DNA of 41,559 nt from Gordonia neofelifaecis NRRL B-59395. Its GTDB lineage: Bacteria > Actinomycetota > Actinomycetes > Mycobacteriales > Mycobacteriaceae. Position numbers and translations under genes: made by a program. The stretch covers positions 1-41,559 of the forward strand of contig NZ_AEUD01000022.1 in the NCBI RefSeq assembly GCF_000192435.1. Direction: 5' to 3'. The notes beneath the pieces were generated by a model. It did no database searches, was not told the origin of the DNA, and saw nothing but the letters and a program-made list of their open reading frames with translations. Positions 1 to 8,322 of the stretch are shown piece after piece (the first letter of the stretch is position 1; each line of letters starts with the position of its first letter).

Positions 1-27
1 CCCATCACCAGGATTGAAAACAACCTG

Positions 28-81
28 CCTGGACATCACACCTAGTACGGCACACCTGGACAACACACCTAGTACGGCACA
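28..81. repeat. 27-bp direct tandem repeat, two copies
   Basis: Two adjacent 27-bp units (28-54 and 55-81) differ at a single position, t versus a at the ninth base. Each contains the core CACCTAGTACGGCACA. The copies abut with no spacer, so this is a tandem duplication and not a CRISPR. No gene covers it. It lies just beyond the terminator hairpin of the tRNA pair, and its role is unknown. Confidence 0.85.
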
Positions 82-95
82 ACTGATTCGACCAA

Positions 96-133
96 CGAGA
101 AGGTCCCCGTCGCGAACGACGGGGACCTTCTCG
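96..133 (-). terminator. Hairpin terminator after the tRNA pair
   Basis: A perfect 17-bp stem (96-112 with 117-133) closes on a CGAA tetraloop. It begins three bases beyond the 3' end of tRNA-Arg on the minus strand. The minus-strand sequence after the stem starts TTGGT, a weak T-tract. It probably ends transcription of the tRNA-Ser/tRNA-Arg unit and could also stop plus-strand reading from outside the window. Confidence 0.75.
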
Positions 134-136
134 GAG

Positions 137-209
137 TGCGCCCGTAGGGATTCGAACCCCAAACCTTCTGATCCGTAGTCAGATGCTCTATCCGTTGAGC
201 TACGGGCGC
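137..209 (-). tRNA. tRNA-Arg(ACG)
   Basis: A full cloverleaf can be folded on the minus strand. The acceptor arm pairs GCGCCCG (203-209) with CGGGCGC (138-144) and the discriminator is A. The anticodon loop is CTACGGA, giving anticodon ACG, read as ICG for CGU/CGC/CGA. The T-loop is the standard GGTTCGAATCC. CCA is not encoded. It lies 58 bp downstream of tRNA-Ser(GCT) on the same strand and is probably cotranscribed with it. Confidence 0.95.
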
Positions 210-267
210 GTAGTGGATCTTGCGATCCGCACTTCATTCAATTATACCGGGCGCGTGTCCCGGTCGG

Positions 268-356
268 CGGAGGCGAGAGGATTTGAACCTCCGGTTCCAT
301 TTTCATGAAACAACTCATTAGCAGTGAGTCCCATTCGGCCGCTCTGGCACGCCTCC
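268..356 (-). tRNA. tRNA-Ser(GCT)
   Basis: An 89-nt class II tRNA on the minus strand. The acceptor pairs GGAGGCG (350-356) with CGCCTCC (269-275) and the discriminator is G, the serine identity base. The anticodon stem ACTCA/TGAGT encloses CTGCTAA, giving anticodon GCT (AGC/AGU codons). A long variable arm follows, as expected for tRNA-Ser. CCA is not encoded. Confidence 0.95.
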
Positions 357-388
357 CTGGTGGAGTCCTTTCGGGCCGCCGGGGCAAA

Positions 389-418
389 ACATTACACAGA
401 GTGAACGTCAGGATGCAA
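389..418 (-). promoter_or_regulatory. Promoter of the tRNA-Ser/tRNA-Arg unit
   Basis: On the minus strand TTGCAT (413-418) stands 18 bp from TAATGT (389-394), close to the housekeeping sigma consensus. The predicted transcription start near 382 leaves a leader of about 25 nt before tRNA-Ser at 356. This is pattern matching only. Confidence 0.5.
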
Positions 419-474
419 ATCGCTGACCGGATGGGCAACGATCTGCAGGTCAGACGTACATTTGAGGGGTGAGC

Positions 475-1530
475 ATGCGAATCCGCCCCGATCTGGACAC
501 CCTGCCCGCCTACGTCCCCGGCAAGACCTTTCCGGGCGCGATCAAGCTTGCGAGCAACGAGGTGACCGACCCGCCGCTGCCGAGCGTGGCATCCGCGATC
601 GCCGATGCCGCCGCGACCGCCAACCGCTACCCCGACAACGGGATGGTGGAGCTGACCGACGAGCTCGCGAAGAACCTCGGCGTGACGCCCGCCGAAGTCC
701 AGGTGGGCTGCGGCTCGGTGATCCTGTGCCAGAACCTGATCCTGGTCACCGCCCGACCGGGTGACGAGGTGCTGTTCGGCTGGCGCTCGTTCGAGATGTA
801 TCCGGTGGCGACCCAGGCCGTCGGCGCGACACCGGTCCAGGTCCCGTTGACCGGCGACGCGGTGCACGACCTCGCCGCCATGGCCGACGCGATCACCGAT
901 CGCACACGCCTGATCTTCGTCTGCAACCCGAACAACCCGACCGGCACGGTGGTGGAGGCGCAGGCGCTGCACGACTTCCTGGCGGCCGTTCCGTCCGACG
1001 TCGTCGTCGCGCTCGACGAGGCCTATTTCGAGTACATGCGCCTCGACGGCCCCTACTCCTACGACGCCCTGGAACTGCGTCGCGAGTTCCCCAACCTGGT
1101 GGTCCTGCGCACCTTCTCGAAGGCGTACGGCCTGGCCGGGCTGCGTGTCGGCTACGCCGTGGGCGACCCTCAGGTCATCACCGCGCTGAACAAGGTGCAC
1201 GTGCCGTTCACCGTCAGCACCGTGGCGCAGGCGGCGGCAATCGCCTCGCTGCGCGCCCAGGACGAGCTGCTGGCACGGACCGACGCGGTCGTCGCCGAGC
1301 GCGAGCGGGTGACCGCTGAGCTCCGACGGCTCGGCTACCGCGTTCCGCCGTCGCAGGCGAACTTCGTGTGGCTGATGCTCGGCGACGACGCGATCCCGTT
1401 CGCCACGGCGTCTGCCGAGGCCGGCGTGATCGTCCGCCCGTTCGCCGGCGACGGCGTCCGAGTCACCGTCACCAACCCCGCCGAGGACGACGTCTTCCTG
1501 AAGTTCGCAGCGTCCTGGGCGGGCAACTGA
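475..1530 (+). CDS. pat: Aromatic aminotransferase Pat / HisC-like class II aminotransferase
   Basis: A PLP enzyme of the histidinol-phosphate aminotransferase fold, about 351 residues. It moves amino groups between aromatic amino acids and 2-oxo acids in the cytoplasm. Visible signature: the PLP lysine K216 in RTFSKAYGLAGLR, D181 in DEAY, N151/N154 in NPNNPTG and the substrate loop SNE near residue 28. The sequence follows mycobacterial PatA/HisC2 (Rv3772) closely, including YVPGK near the start and GCGSV near residue 78. ATG 475 is preferred because GAGGGG lies five bases upstream; GTG 469 is possible and a TACATT box at 457-462 would make that transcript leaderless. The gene stands alone, and its stop codon lies inside a 79-bp palindromic element. 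A histidine-pathway role cannot be excluded, but no his gene is nearby. Confidence 0.92.
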   Translation: MRIRPDLDTLPAYVPGKTFPGAIKLASNEVTDPPLPSVASAIADAAATANRYPDNGMVELTDELAKNLGVTPAEVQVGCGSVILCQNLILVTARPGDEVLFGWRSFEMYPVATQAVGATPVQVPLTGDAVHDLAAMADAITDRTRLIFVCNPNNPTGTVVEAQALHDFLAAVPSDVVVALDEAYFEYMRLDGPYSYDALELRREFPNLVVLRTFSKAYGLAGLRVGYAVGDPQVITALNKVHVPFTVSTVAQAAAIASLRAQDELLARTDAVVAERERVTAELRRLGYRVPPSQANFVWLMLGDDAIPFATASAEAGVIVRPFAGDGVRVTVTNPAEDDVFLKFAASWAGN

Positions 1531-1605
1531 CGGAAGGGTCCCCGTGACGACGGTTGCTGGACTATTTGTCCGGCAACCGCTGTCACGGGGACGCTTAGGT
1601 CAGTA
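1527..1605. repeat. 79-bp palindromic element, copy 1 (likely bidirectional terminator)
   Basis: A long imperfect hairpin whose arms include GTCCCCGTGAC (1539-1549) and GTCACGGGGAC (1582-1592), with CGGTTGC and GCAACCG inside. It aligns without gaps to 12813-12891 with about 62 of 79 bases identical by my hand count. The pat stop codon forms its left edge. Like the other copy it sits between converging genes, which suits a two-way terminator, but sequence conservation across the whole 79 bp suggests a dispersed repeat family. Confidence 0.8.
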
Positions 1606-1770
1606 AGCGCTTGGTGCAGTGAGGCGCTTGCCGAGGGCAGTCGGCGTGCGAGCGGCGATGTGCATCGTCGCTTCGTTTCTCTGCTCGCTCGACGAGCCGG
1701 CGGGCCGACCTGCGTGCGATCTGAGCTGCGCTCGATACGCTCGGTCGACCAGCCTGTAGCTGCTCTACCC
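1606..1770. other. Intergenic stretch with degenerate repeat remnants
   Basis: No convincing gene. A small inverted repeat (AAGCGC ... GCGCTT, about 1604-1630) is followed by low-complexity sequence at 1674-1755 built from CTCGCTCGAC, CGCTCGATACGCTCG and GTCGACCAGCC. These words resemble the dispersed repeat at 41394-41514, so this may be a decayed copy. Confidence 0.35.
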
Positions 1771-2766
1771 CTACAGGGCGGGCGAGATCGCGGCCCAGGC
1801 CTCGGGGAGGTCCTGCTTCCAGTACTCCCAGCTATGGGTACCGATCAGGCGGAAGCCCGAGGTGAACGGAACTCCCTTGGCGCGCAGCAGGGCCGCGAAC
1901 TCCAGCGAGCACCGGTTGGCGCCGACCTCCAGAGCCGAGCCGGCCGCGATCTGGGCGTCTTCCGGCCCGTCCTTGGGGTCGCGCTTGGTCGTGATGTCCA
2001 GCGGACCGACGGCGCCGGAACCCGACGAGATGTAGAGCGCCTTGCCGCGAAGTGCGTCGACGTTGCGCGACGGATCGTGGGCCAGCCACTCCTTGGAGCC
2101 CGCAGGACCCCACATGTTGTCGGCGTTGGCGCCGCTCTGCGCGACCGTCGCACGCACGTACGCCTCGTTGGCCTGGCCGGAGACCGGCGGGCAACCGCTC
2201 ATCGAGGCGACGCCGCGGTACAGCTTGGGGTGGCGGGTGGCGAGCGCGAAGGCCGACTGGCCGCCCATCGACAGGCCCATCACCGCGTTGTTGCCCGAGC
2301 CGTAGAACTTCGAATCGATCACGCCGGGCAACTCATCGACCAGGAACGTCTCCCACTGGGGTTTGCCCAGCTTCTTGTCCTTGTTCTCCCAGTTCGTGTA
2401 AAAACTGCCCGCGCCGCCGGCGGGCAGGACGACGTTCACGTCGCGGCCCGCGAAGAAGGTCTCGGCACCGCCCTTGGTGATCCAGTCACTCACCTCGTCG
2501 CCCGCGCCGGCACCGTCGAGCATGTAGACGGTCGGCCGCGGCGCTGTGCCGCCGGGGCTCAGCACCGTCACCGGCACCGCGCCCTTCATGGCGGCGGACT
2601 TCACCATCAGGTCCACGCGATGGATGCTGCGCACGTTCTCGGAGACGATCCGCGCGCCCTTGGGCGCGGCGTCGACCGGCGCGCACGACACCGAGGCGAG
2701 CATTCCCGCAGCCCCGACGACGGACAGGGCGGTAGCCAGCTTCAGTGACAGACGATTGGACCACAT
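1771..2766 (-). CDS. Secreted esterase of the antigen 85 / mycolyltransferase fold
   Basis: A 331-residue alpha/beta hydrolase of the esterase D family, exported. Residues 1-34 form a signal sequence (basic start, hydrophobic 11-27, then APVDAAP). C28 follows SVS, only a poor lipobox, so ordinary Sec cleavage is more likely than lipidation. The nucleophile is S166 in GLSMGG. The catalytic histidine is H311 in GTHSWEYW, the wording found in antigen 85 and corynebacterial mycoloyltransferases, which transfer mycolates to trehalose or arabinogalactan. A mycolyltransferase or a related surface esterase is therefore the likely role. The start is ATG 2766, with a short divergent gap to the thioesterase gene. 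The substrate cannot be read from the sequence. Confidence 0.85.
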   Translation of the reverse strand: MWSNRLSLKLATALSVVGAAGMLASVSCAPVDAAPKGARIVSENVRSIHRVDLMVKSAAMKGAVPVTVLSPGGTAPRPTVYMLDGAGAGDEVSDWITKGGAETFFAGRDVNVVLPAGGAGSFYTNWENKDKKLGKPQWETFLVDELPGVIDSKFYGSGNNAVMGLSMGGQSAFALATRHPKLYRGVASMSGCPPVSGQANEAYVRATVAQSGANADNMWGPAGSKEWLAHDPSRNVDALRGKALYISSGSGAVGPLDITTKRDPKDGPEDAQIAAGSALEVGANRCSLEFAALLRAKGVPFTSGFRLIGTHSWEYWKQDLPEAWAAISPAL

Positions 2767-2839
2767 GGTCGCCCACAGTACCGGGCCTTTGTATCCGATG
2801 CGTGAACGGAACCTCCGCGATCGGGCTTTGAGCCGACAC

Positions 2840-2845
2840 TAAGAT
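2840..2845 (+). promoter_or_regulatory. Candidate -10 box for a leaderless thioesterase mRNA
   Basis: TAAGAT ends seven bases before ATG 2853, the spacing that puts +1 on or next to the A of the start codon. No Shine-Dalgarno sequence precedes this ATG, consistent with the leaderless translation common in Mycobacteriales. No clear -35 is visible. Confidence 0.4.
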
Positions 2846-2852
2846 CGGCGCC

Positions 2853-3302
2853 ATGACCGACGACTCCGCTCCACTTCCCCAGTGCGCGTACGCATTCACC
2901 GCGACCGTGCCGGTCAGATGGTCGGATATGGACGCTTTCGGGCACGTCAATCATGCGCGGATGGTGACCCTGATGGAGGAGGCACGAATTCAATGGTTGC
3001 TCAGTGCAGGAGATGATTACGCACCGCTGATCAAGAGCGCGATGATCGTCCATGTCGACATCAGGTATCAATCCCAACTGCATCACGAGAACTCGCCGAT
3101 CCGCGTCGGCATGTGGATCGAGAAGTTCCGGTCGGTCGATTTCACCATCGGCTACGAGATCAGCGGAGCCGGCGCCGCGCCGGGTTCGCGACCGGCGTGC
3201 GTCGCGCGCACTCAGATGGCCGTCGTCGACATCGAGGAACATCGGCTCCGGCGCCTCACCGACGACGAGAAGAACCACCTGCGAGCCTGGAGCCGCGGCT
3301 GA
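2853..3302 (+). CDS. Acyl-CoA thioesterase, 4HBT hotdog family
   Basis: A small (149 residue) single-domain hotdog thioesterase of the 4-hydroxybenzoyl-CoA thioesterase/YbgC type, predicted to hydrolyse acyl-CoA in the cytoplasm. The active-site signature is WSDMDAFGHVNH at residues 23-34, with the acidic residue (D25 or D27) and the following G-H-V-N-H typical of the family; EEARIQWL after it begins the central hotdog helix. It lies divergent from the esterase, with six bases to the converging unknown gene at 3309. Its substrate chain length cannot be predicted. Confidence 0.85.
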   Translation: MTDDSAPLPQCAYAFTATVPVRWSDMDAFGHVNHARMVTLMEEARIQWLLSAGDDYAPLIKSAMIVHVDIRYQSQLHHENSPIRVGMWIEKFRSVDFTIGYEISGAGAAPGSRPACVARTQMAVVDIEEHRLRRLTDDEKNHLRAWSRG

Positions 3303-3308
3303 TTCCGC

Positions 3309-4523
3309 TCACTTCGGCGACTCAGGTTCGTACTTCGGCGGCAATTGCGCCGGCGCCGAGGTGCCGAGCTGCGCGATATTGCCCTGCAGCACGTCGCGAT
3401 AGATCCGCAACTGCTCCTCGCCGCTGCGCACCTGCTGCGACAGCCTGCGCGAATGGTCGGCGGACAGCTCCCGGTCGCCCGACCTGGAGAGCAGGTGGTC
3501 GATGCGGGCGTCGATCGTCGTCGCGCGGTCGAATTCGTTGAGCAACCTGAGCTCGACCGCCGCGGATTCGACCGTCGCGCTGATCTCGACCAGCGCGTGC
3601 ACCCGATCGATCAGCTCGCTCCACACCGGGCGCAGTGCCTCTTCCCGCTCCTTGATGTGCGCGACGAAGCCGGGGTCGAACCCGCCGTTGGCCCGCGCGC
3701 GATCGAGGTCCACCCGGAGCGCTCTGAGTGCGACGACGTCGGATGCGATCTCGGCGAGCTCGGCGTGCAGATTCACCTGAACCCGCTGCATCTCGAAGTG
3801 ATCCGACAACCACGCCGGATTGGTCCGCACGCGGTCGTAGTAGTGCCCGGCGACGAACAGCAGCGTCTCGTAGCCGTCGGCGAACGTGGCGCCACGCGAC
3901 GAGTCCTGCGTGGTCGGCGCGGTGCCGAAGACCTCGTCGGCCCAGTGCTCCACTTGCCGACGGCCGGCCCGACCGGCCACCTTGTCGACGACGCCGGCCA
4001 CCTTGTCGAGCGCGTCGGTGCCCGCCCAGCGCGCACCGGACGTCGAGAGATTCGCCACCGGCGTGCACAGCAGGCCGGCGAACAACTGCTCGCGCTCCTC
4101 GACCTCCAGATAGACGTTCTCCCGGCGCTCGCGCCGGATCGCCCGCATCCCGGACGGGAAGACGCCCTTGCCCGCGACCACCGCGCGATGCGCGTCGTCT
4201 CGGCGACGGGTCAGTCCGGACATCCGCGATCGGATGATCGGAACGACGAAGCCGGGCAGCATCGTCGACGTGAGCTTGCGCTCGGCGTGCAGGATGCCCC
4301 GCTGAACGCGGCGCAGTTCGGTGAATCCCGCCTGCGGCACCGGCATCGGCATACCCAACGAGACACGACGCACCACCGTAGCCCGCGCGGTGGGCACCAG
4401 GTATCCGGCGGCGACCAGGATGCACGCGGTGTCGGACAGTTCGACCGGCTGCCCGGGCACGCGCGCGTCCGTCGTCCACTGCCGGAGGTCGGCGGCTGAG
4501 ACGGCACGCTGCGGTGAGGTCAT
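3309..4523 (-). CDS. Conserved protein of unknown function, last gene of the ABC/two-component unit
   Basis: About 404 residues that I do not recognise. There is no signal peptide, no clear membrane helix and no catalytic motif. The sequence is charged and mostly helical, with a glutamate/arginine-rich central and C-terminal part (about residues 225-385) that could form coiled coil, and a proline-rich end (PAQLPPKYEPESPK). The start is taken at ATG 4523 because an upstream ATG at 4571 would overlap the acyltransferase and adds a low-complexity prefix. It follows that gene by ten bases, so it is probably cotranscribed with the transporter, sensor and acyltransferase and may act at the cell envelope. 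That link rests on position only. Confidence 0.75.
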   Translation of the reverse strand: MTSPQRAVSAADLRQWTTDARVPGQPVELSDTACILVAAGYLVPTARATVVRRVSLGMPMPVPQAGFTELRRVQRGILHAERKLTSTMLPGFVVPIIRSRMSGLTRRRDDAHRAVVAGKGVFPSGMRAIRRERRENVYLEVEEREQLFAGLLCTPVANLSTSGARWAGTDALDKVAGVVDKVAGRAGRRQVEHWADEVFGTAPTTQDSSRGATFADGYETLLFVAGHYYDRVRTNPAWLSDHFEMQRVQVNLHAELAEIASDVVALRALRVDLDRARANGGFDPGFVAHIKEREEALRPVWSELIDRVHALVEISATVESAAVELRLLNEFDRATTIDARIDHLLSRSGDRELSADHSRRLSQQVRSGEEQLRIYRDVLQGNIAQLGTSAPAQLPPKYEPESPK

Positions 4524-4533
4524 GTCGCCGATC

Positions 4534-5649
4534 CTACCCGCGGGCTCCGACAGTCCGCGTCCGCGAATCACGCCACAGTGGTGCCGTCATGCGGTGCAGC
4601 ACCCACGCGACCGGCACGCTGATGACGGTGGTCACCGCGAAGGCCGCGAGGGTGGAGCCGGTGAAGATCGAATAGCCGAGCAGATCCATCACGAACTCGA
4701 GGACCATGACGTGGACGAGGAAGAACTCGTAGGAGATCTCGCCGAACCACACCATCGGCCGGCTGCCGCACAGTCGCGACCACGGGTCGGCCCCGTCGCC
4801 GATGGCGAGCGGCCCGACCAGCCCCAGGGCAACCATCAGGTACAGCGAATGCTTCACGACGGTCGCGCCCGCGTCGTTCGGCACGATCGTCGGCTCGCCG
4901 CCCACGGCGCCCGCGCTCAGCAGGAACGCGACCACTGCGACCGCGACGCTGGGCAGCGCGGGCCAGCTGCGGACGATCCGAGCCAGCACCGCGAGGATCA
5001 TGCCGCCGACGAACCAGCTCGCGAAGGCCGGCGGCCACAGTCGAGCAGTGGGGTCCACTCCCTCCGAGCCGTGCACGACCATCGTCCACAGCGGCGAGAC
5101 CAGCAACAGCCCGCCGAGACCGGCGAGCAGGAGGTCCGGGCGCCAGCGATCGCGGCAGGCGAAGTGCGCCAGCGGCCAGGCGACCAGCGGCAGCGCGACG
5201 TAATACGCCACCTCCGCGGCCATGCTCCACATCTGTGTGAGCCCGGTGTGCAGGTGGCCCAGACCGTAGACCTGTGTGAACGTGAGGTTCCGGAGCAGCC
5301 CCGACCAGCCCTGTCCGAAGTCGGAGGTGTCGGTGCGGAACAGGAAGATCACGTAGACGGCGACGACCGTGATCCAGTACGCGGGCAGGATCCGGCGGGC
5401 GCGATGCCAGGCGTACCGGCCCAGCGCCGGGTAGTGCGCGGGCGCACCGGACCGGGCATCGTGCAGCGCGCGGACCCACGGCGCGAACAGGAGGTAGCCG
5501 GAGAGGACGAAGAAGATCGCGACGCCCACTTCGAAGCGCGACAGCAGCCGGCCGAGGTAGTCGTCGGTGTAGTGGCCGGTCCAGAATGCGGCATGAGTGA
5601 GGCAGACGGACAGCGCGGCGACCGTGCGCACACCGGTCAGCGCAGGCAC
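4534..5649 (-). CDS. Membrane acyltransferase, acyltransferase-3 (OafA) family
   Basis: An integral membrane protein with about ten hydrophobic helices, 371 residues. It starts with the family signature: LTGVRTVAALSV, then H19, and FVLSGYLLFAPW near residues 47-58, with RRILPAYW near 85-92. Members transfer acetyl or other acyl groups to extracytoplasmic sugars, lipids or antibiotics. GTG 5649 is the first reasonable start, but it lacks a ribosome-binding site. A CTG at 5706, inside the end of the response regulator gene, would extend the protein by about 19 residues and couple translation. It stands fifth of six minus-strand genes, so surface O-acylation controlled by the two-component system is a fair inference. 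Confidence 0.85.
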   Translation of the reverse strand: MPALTGVRTVAALSVCLTHAAFWTGHYTDDYLGRLLSRFEVGVAIFFVLSGYLLFAPWVRALHDARSGAPAHYPALGRYAWHRARRILPAYWITVVAVYVIFLFRTDTSDFGQGWSGLLRNLTFTQVYGLGHLHTGLTQMWSMAAEVAYYVALPLVAWPLAHFACRDRWRPDLLLAGLGGLLLVSPLWTMVVHGSEGVDPTARLWPPAFASWFVGGMILAVLARIVRSWPALPSVAVAVVAFLLSAGAVGGEPTIVPNDAGATVVKHSLYLMVALGLVGPLAIGDGADPWSRLCGSRPMVWFGEISYEFFLVHVMVLEFVMDLLGYSIFTGSTLAAFAVTTVISVPVAWVLHRMTAPLWRDSRTRTVGARG

Positions 5650-5702
5650 CCGTCGCCGCGGCGCGAGTCCGGTCGGCGCCGTCTCCGGCCGCTCCGCCGC
5701 GT

Positions 5703-6314
5703 TCAGATCCAGCCCCGATCTCGCGCGATCCGGGCGGCTTCGGCACGGGTCGACGCGCCCGTCTTCCCGATGGCCGACGAGAGGTGATTGCGGACCGTAC
5801 CCGCCGACAGATGCACCTGTGCCGCGATGGTCGCGACCGTCGCGCCGGACAGCGCCGCGGCGAGCACCTCGGTCTCGCGTGGCGTCAGCGGATTGTCGCC
5901 GCTGGTCAGACTCTCGGTGGCGAGCGTCGGGTCGATGACGCGCAGCCCGGCGTGCACTCGTCGGACCGCGTCGGCCAACTCGGCGGCGGGGGTGTCCTTC
6001 ACCACGAAGCCGGAGGCCCCGGCGTCGACGGCCCGCCGCAGATAGCCGGGACGACCGAACGTGGTGACGATCAGCGAGCGGACTCCCGGGAGTTCACCCG
6101 TGATCCGGGCAGCCGCCTCGATGCCGTCGGCGCCGGGCATCTCGATGTCGAGCAGGCACACCTGCGCACCGCTGGCCCGGGCGGCGTCGACCACCTCGTC
6201 GCCGCGCCCCACCTGCGCGACCACCGAGAGGTCCGGCTCCAGATCGAGCAGTGCGGCCAGCGCGCCGCGGACCAGCGCCTGGTCGTCGGCCAACAGCAGT
6301 TTGATGGTCTCCAC
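5703..6314 (-). CDS. NarL/LuxR-family response regulator (DesR-like)
   Basis: A 203-residue DNA-binding response regulator. The receiver domain (1-120) has the acidic pair D10/D11, the phosphoacceptor D56 in CLLDIEMPG, T84 in IVTTFG and K105 in FVVKDTP. The C-terminal LuxR-type helix-turn-helix (about 140-200) contains LTPRETEVL and HLSAGTVRNHLSSA. Translation begins at GTG 6314, preceded by AGAGGGGG at good spacing. It is 53 bases behind the histidine kinase gene and is surely its partner. By analogy with other kinase/regulator/ABC-2 sets, it probably controls the linked transporter genes. Confidence 0.93.
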   Translation of the reverse strand: METIKLLLADDQALVRGALAALLDLEPDLSVVAQVGRGDEVVDAARASGAQVCLLDIEMPGADGIEAAARITGELPGVRSLIVTTFGRPGYLRRAVDAGASGFVVKDTPAAELADAVRRVHAGLRVIDPTLATESLTSGDNPLTPRETEVLAAALSGATVATIAAQVHLSAGTVRNHLSSAIGKTGASTRAEAARIARDRGWI

Positions 6315-6367
6315 GCCGAACCCCCTCTCGCAGACACGAACCTACCGCGAGCACGGCGGCGCGCGGA

Positions 6368-7480
6368 CTACTCGGGGCCCAGCCCGACTGTCGCGGTCAC
6401 CGTGGTCCCGGTCGCGTCGGAGTCGACGACGAGTCTGCCGCCTCCCGCGTCGACCCGTTCGGCGAGTCCGCGCAGTCCGTTGCCGAAGGTCAGCAGCGGT
6501 GAACCACGACCGTTGTCGGCGATGCTGATCGATTCTGCCGTCAGCGTCACCGTGCACCGCGTCGCCCCGCTGTGACGGACCACATTGGTGACCGCCTCCC
6601 GAAGGACCCAGGCGAACAACTCGGCGTGGACACCGTCGCAGGAGTCCGGATCCGGCAGATCGGCGTCGATGCCGGCCGTCGTCAACGCGATCTCCGCCGC
6701 GGCGACGACGCTCGGCAGCTCCGGCGCACGCAGGTTGCCGACGGTGGCGCGGACCTCGGCGAGTGCCTCGCGGGCGAGCGCGTTCAGCTCGGCGAGCTCG
6801 GTCTTCGCGCGGTCGGGGTCCAGGTCGACGAGCCTGCCGGCCAGTTCCGACTTGACCGAGATCACGGTCAGCGAGTGTCCGAGGATGTCGTGCACGTCGC
6901 GGGCCACACGTTCCCGCTCGGCGACGACCGCCAGCCGCGCGTTCAGTTCGCGCTGCCGCTCCGTCGCCTCCTCGCGCTCTCGCTGGCTGTCGCGCATCAC
7001 GCGGGAGAAGCCCATCGTGATGCCGACGACGACCATCACGATCAGGAAACCGGTGTCGAGTTCCCACCCGACGATCTCCGGCACCACGACCGCCGCGGCG
7101 ATGATCGCGACCACCGCGGCCAGCGAGTACCGCGGCTTCCACGGCGCCGCGAACGACACCGCGGCCATCAGGAACGGGGCGACGGCGAACGCGTCGGTGT
7201 GCAGGATCGGCATCAGACCGACCATCAGTGCGGCCAGTGCGGCGATCGCCGTGTTCCGCAACGCGACTGAGCCGTCCTCGTCGAACATCGAGTACACGCA
7301 CAGCAGCAGGTAGACGACGACGAACAGGGCGAGCAGCGCGAGGCCGATCGCCTTGACCGCGGCGGAGGAGTCCGAGGTGATGACCGCGACGACCGGATAG
7401 ACGATGAAGATCAGCCAGACGGCGGCGAACACCCAGCGCCCGCTCCGCCACGGTGAGGCGGGAGCGGGCGTTGGGGACAT
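6368..7480 (-). CDS. Sensor histidine kinase, HisKA_3 (DesK-like)
   Basis: A 370-residue membrane kinase. The N-terminal part (about 16-160) holds five or six hydrophobic helices with short loops, so the signal is probably sensed in the membrane. A charged helix leads to the dimerisation domain with the phosphoacceptor H197 in ARDVHDILGHSL. The HATPase region has the N-box in REAVTNVVRHSGAT, DNGRG and GNGLRGLAERV. The start is ATG 7480 because CGGAGG lies five bases upstream; a GTG at 7510 has no such site. It is 36 bases behind the ABC permease. The gene order ATPase, permease, kinase, regulator matches linearmycin- or antibiotic-responsive LnrJK/LMN-type sets. Confidence 0.92.
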   Translation of the reverse strand: MSPTPAPASPWRSGRWVFAAVWLIFIVYPVVAVITSDSSAAVKAIGLALLALFVVVYLLLCVYSMFDEDGSVALRNTAIAALAALMVGLMPILHTDAFAVAPFLMAAVSFAAPWKPRYSLAAVVAIIAAAVVVPEIVGWELDTGFLIVMVVVGITMGFSRVMRDSQREREEATERQRELNARLAVVAERERVARDVHDILGHSLTVISVKSELAGRLVDLDPDRAKTELAELNALAREALAEVRATVGNLRAPELPSVVAAAEIALTTAGIDADLPDPDSCDGVHAELFAWVLREAVTNVVRHSGATRCTVTLTAESISIADNGRGSPLLTFGNGLRGLAERVDAGGGRLVVDSDATGTTVTATVGLGPE

Positions 7481-7516
7481 CGATACCTCCGAGGGTCGGG
7501 GCGCTGACACCGGCGA

Positions 7517-8293
7517 CTACTGCCTGCGCGCGCTGCGGTTGTAGAAGTAGCTTGCCGCACCGGCGAAGACGACGGCCCAGAAGACGATGTTCGCCACGAT
7601 CACGAACAGCGAGAGGTGAACGCCGTACGACGTGACGCCGTGGTCGAGCGGGTAGCGGGCGAGCGCGGACACCCCGAACATCGGCGTGAACTCGCCGATC
7701 CGCAGCATCACTCCGTCGAGCGGAACGAACACGCCGCCCGCGAACGCCAGCAGCGCGAGGGCGCCGCCCATCACCTGCATCGCGCCGTCGGACTTCAGCA
7801 CGCTCCCCAGCGCCAGACCGAAGGCTGCGAAGACGGCCGACCCCGCCCAGGCCAGCAGGAGGCAGGCCACCCACACGCCGATCGGCGCGGTGGCTCCCGA
7901 GAGCACGCCGACGACCGCCAGCAACACCACCGGCAGGGCACTCATGGTGATCGCGAGGGCGACCTTGGTCGACACGTAGCCCGCCGGGCGCAGCGGCGTC
8001 ATCAGCAGGGTCCGAGTCCAGCCCGCCTGCTGTTCGATCGAGACCGACGCGGCGTTCGACGCGGCGGCGATCACCGCGCCGTAGAGTGCCATGCCGACGA
8101 GGACGTAGAAGGCGACGTTGCCGCTGCCCACCGTCTCACTGTTCTTCTGTGTGGCGCCGAAGACGAGGTAGAGCAGCGCGGGCATGGCGACGGTGAAGAT
8201 CATGGCCCGCCGGTTCCGGAGGACGCGGCGGATGTCGTTGCGGAGGTAGACGGTCGACACGCGGCCGGCGGCGAGGGTCGAATCGATGGTCAT
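7517..8293 (-). CDS. ABC-2 type transporter permease
   Basis: A 258-residue integral membrane subunit of the ABC-2 exporter class, with an amphipathic N-terminal region and about six membrane helices. The family features are the cytoplasmic start RNDIRRVLRNRRAMIF, a long hydrophobic core and a proline/glycine-rich segment (AGGVFVPLDGVM) before the last helices. ATG 8293 is preceded by AAAGG seven bases upstream. It lies 29 bases behind its ATPase gene and in front of the sensor kinase. It would form a homodimer with two copies of the ATPase to export a lipid, peptide or drug; the cargo is unknown. Confidence 0.92.
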   Translation of the reverse strand: MTIDSTLAAGRVSTVYLRNDIRRVLRNRRAMIFTVAMPALLYLVFGATQKNSETVGSGNVAFYVLVGMALYGAVIAAASNAASVSIEQQAGWTRTLLMTPLRPAGYVSTKVALAITMSALPVVLLAVVGVLSGATAPIGVWVACLLLAWAGSAVFAAFGLALGSVLKSDGAMQVMGGALALLAFAGGVFVPLDGVMLRIGEFTPMFGVSALARYPLDHGVTSYGVHLSLFVIVANIVFWAVVFAGAASYFYNRSARRQ

Positions 8294-8322
8294 GACGATG
8301 CCTTTCAGTGGTCGAACGAGGA

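Noticed and set aside
28-81. CRISPR array
   Set aside because: Only two units, directly adjacent with no spacer, and no cas gene in the window.
238-1200. Long minus-strand open frame opposite pat and the tRNAs
   Set aside because: It runs through both the tRNA-Ser gene and the well-supported pat gene, and its product is Arg/Gly/Asp-rich with no motif; typical antisense frame in high-GC DNA.
5650-5706. CTG 5706 as definite start of the acyltransferase
   Set aside because: It would couple to the response regulator stop, but CTG starts are rare and the extra residues show no family match; mentioned only as an alternative.
6342-7874. 510-residue minus-strand open frame across the kinase and permease genes
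   Set aside because: Arginine/glycine-rich out-of-frame reading of two genes whose true frames carry clear motifs.
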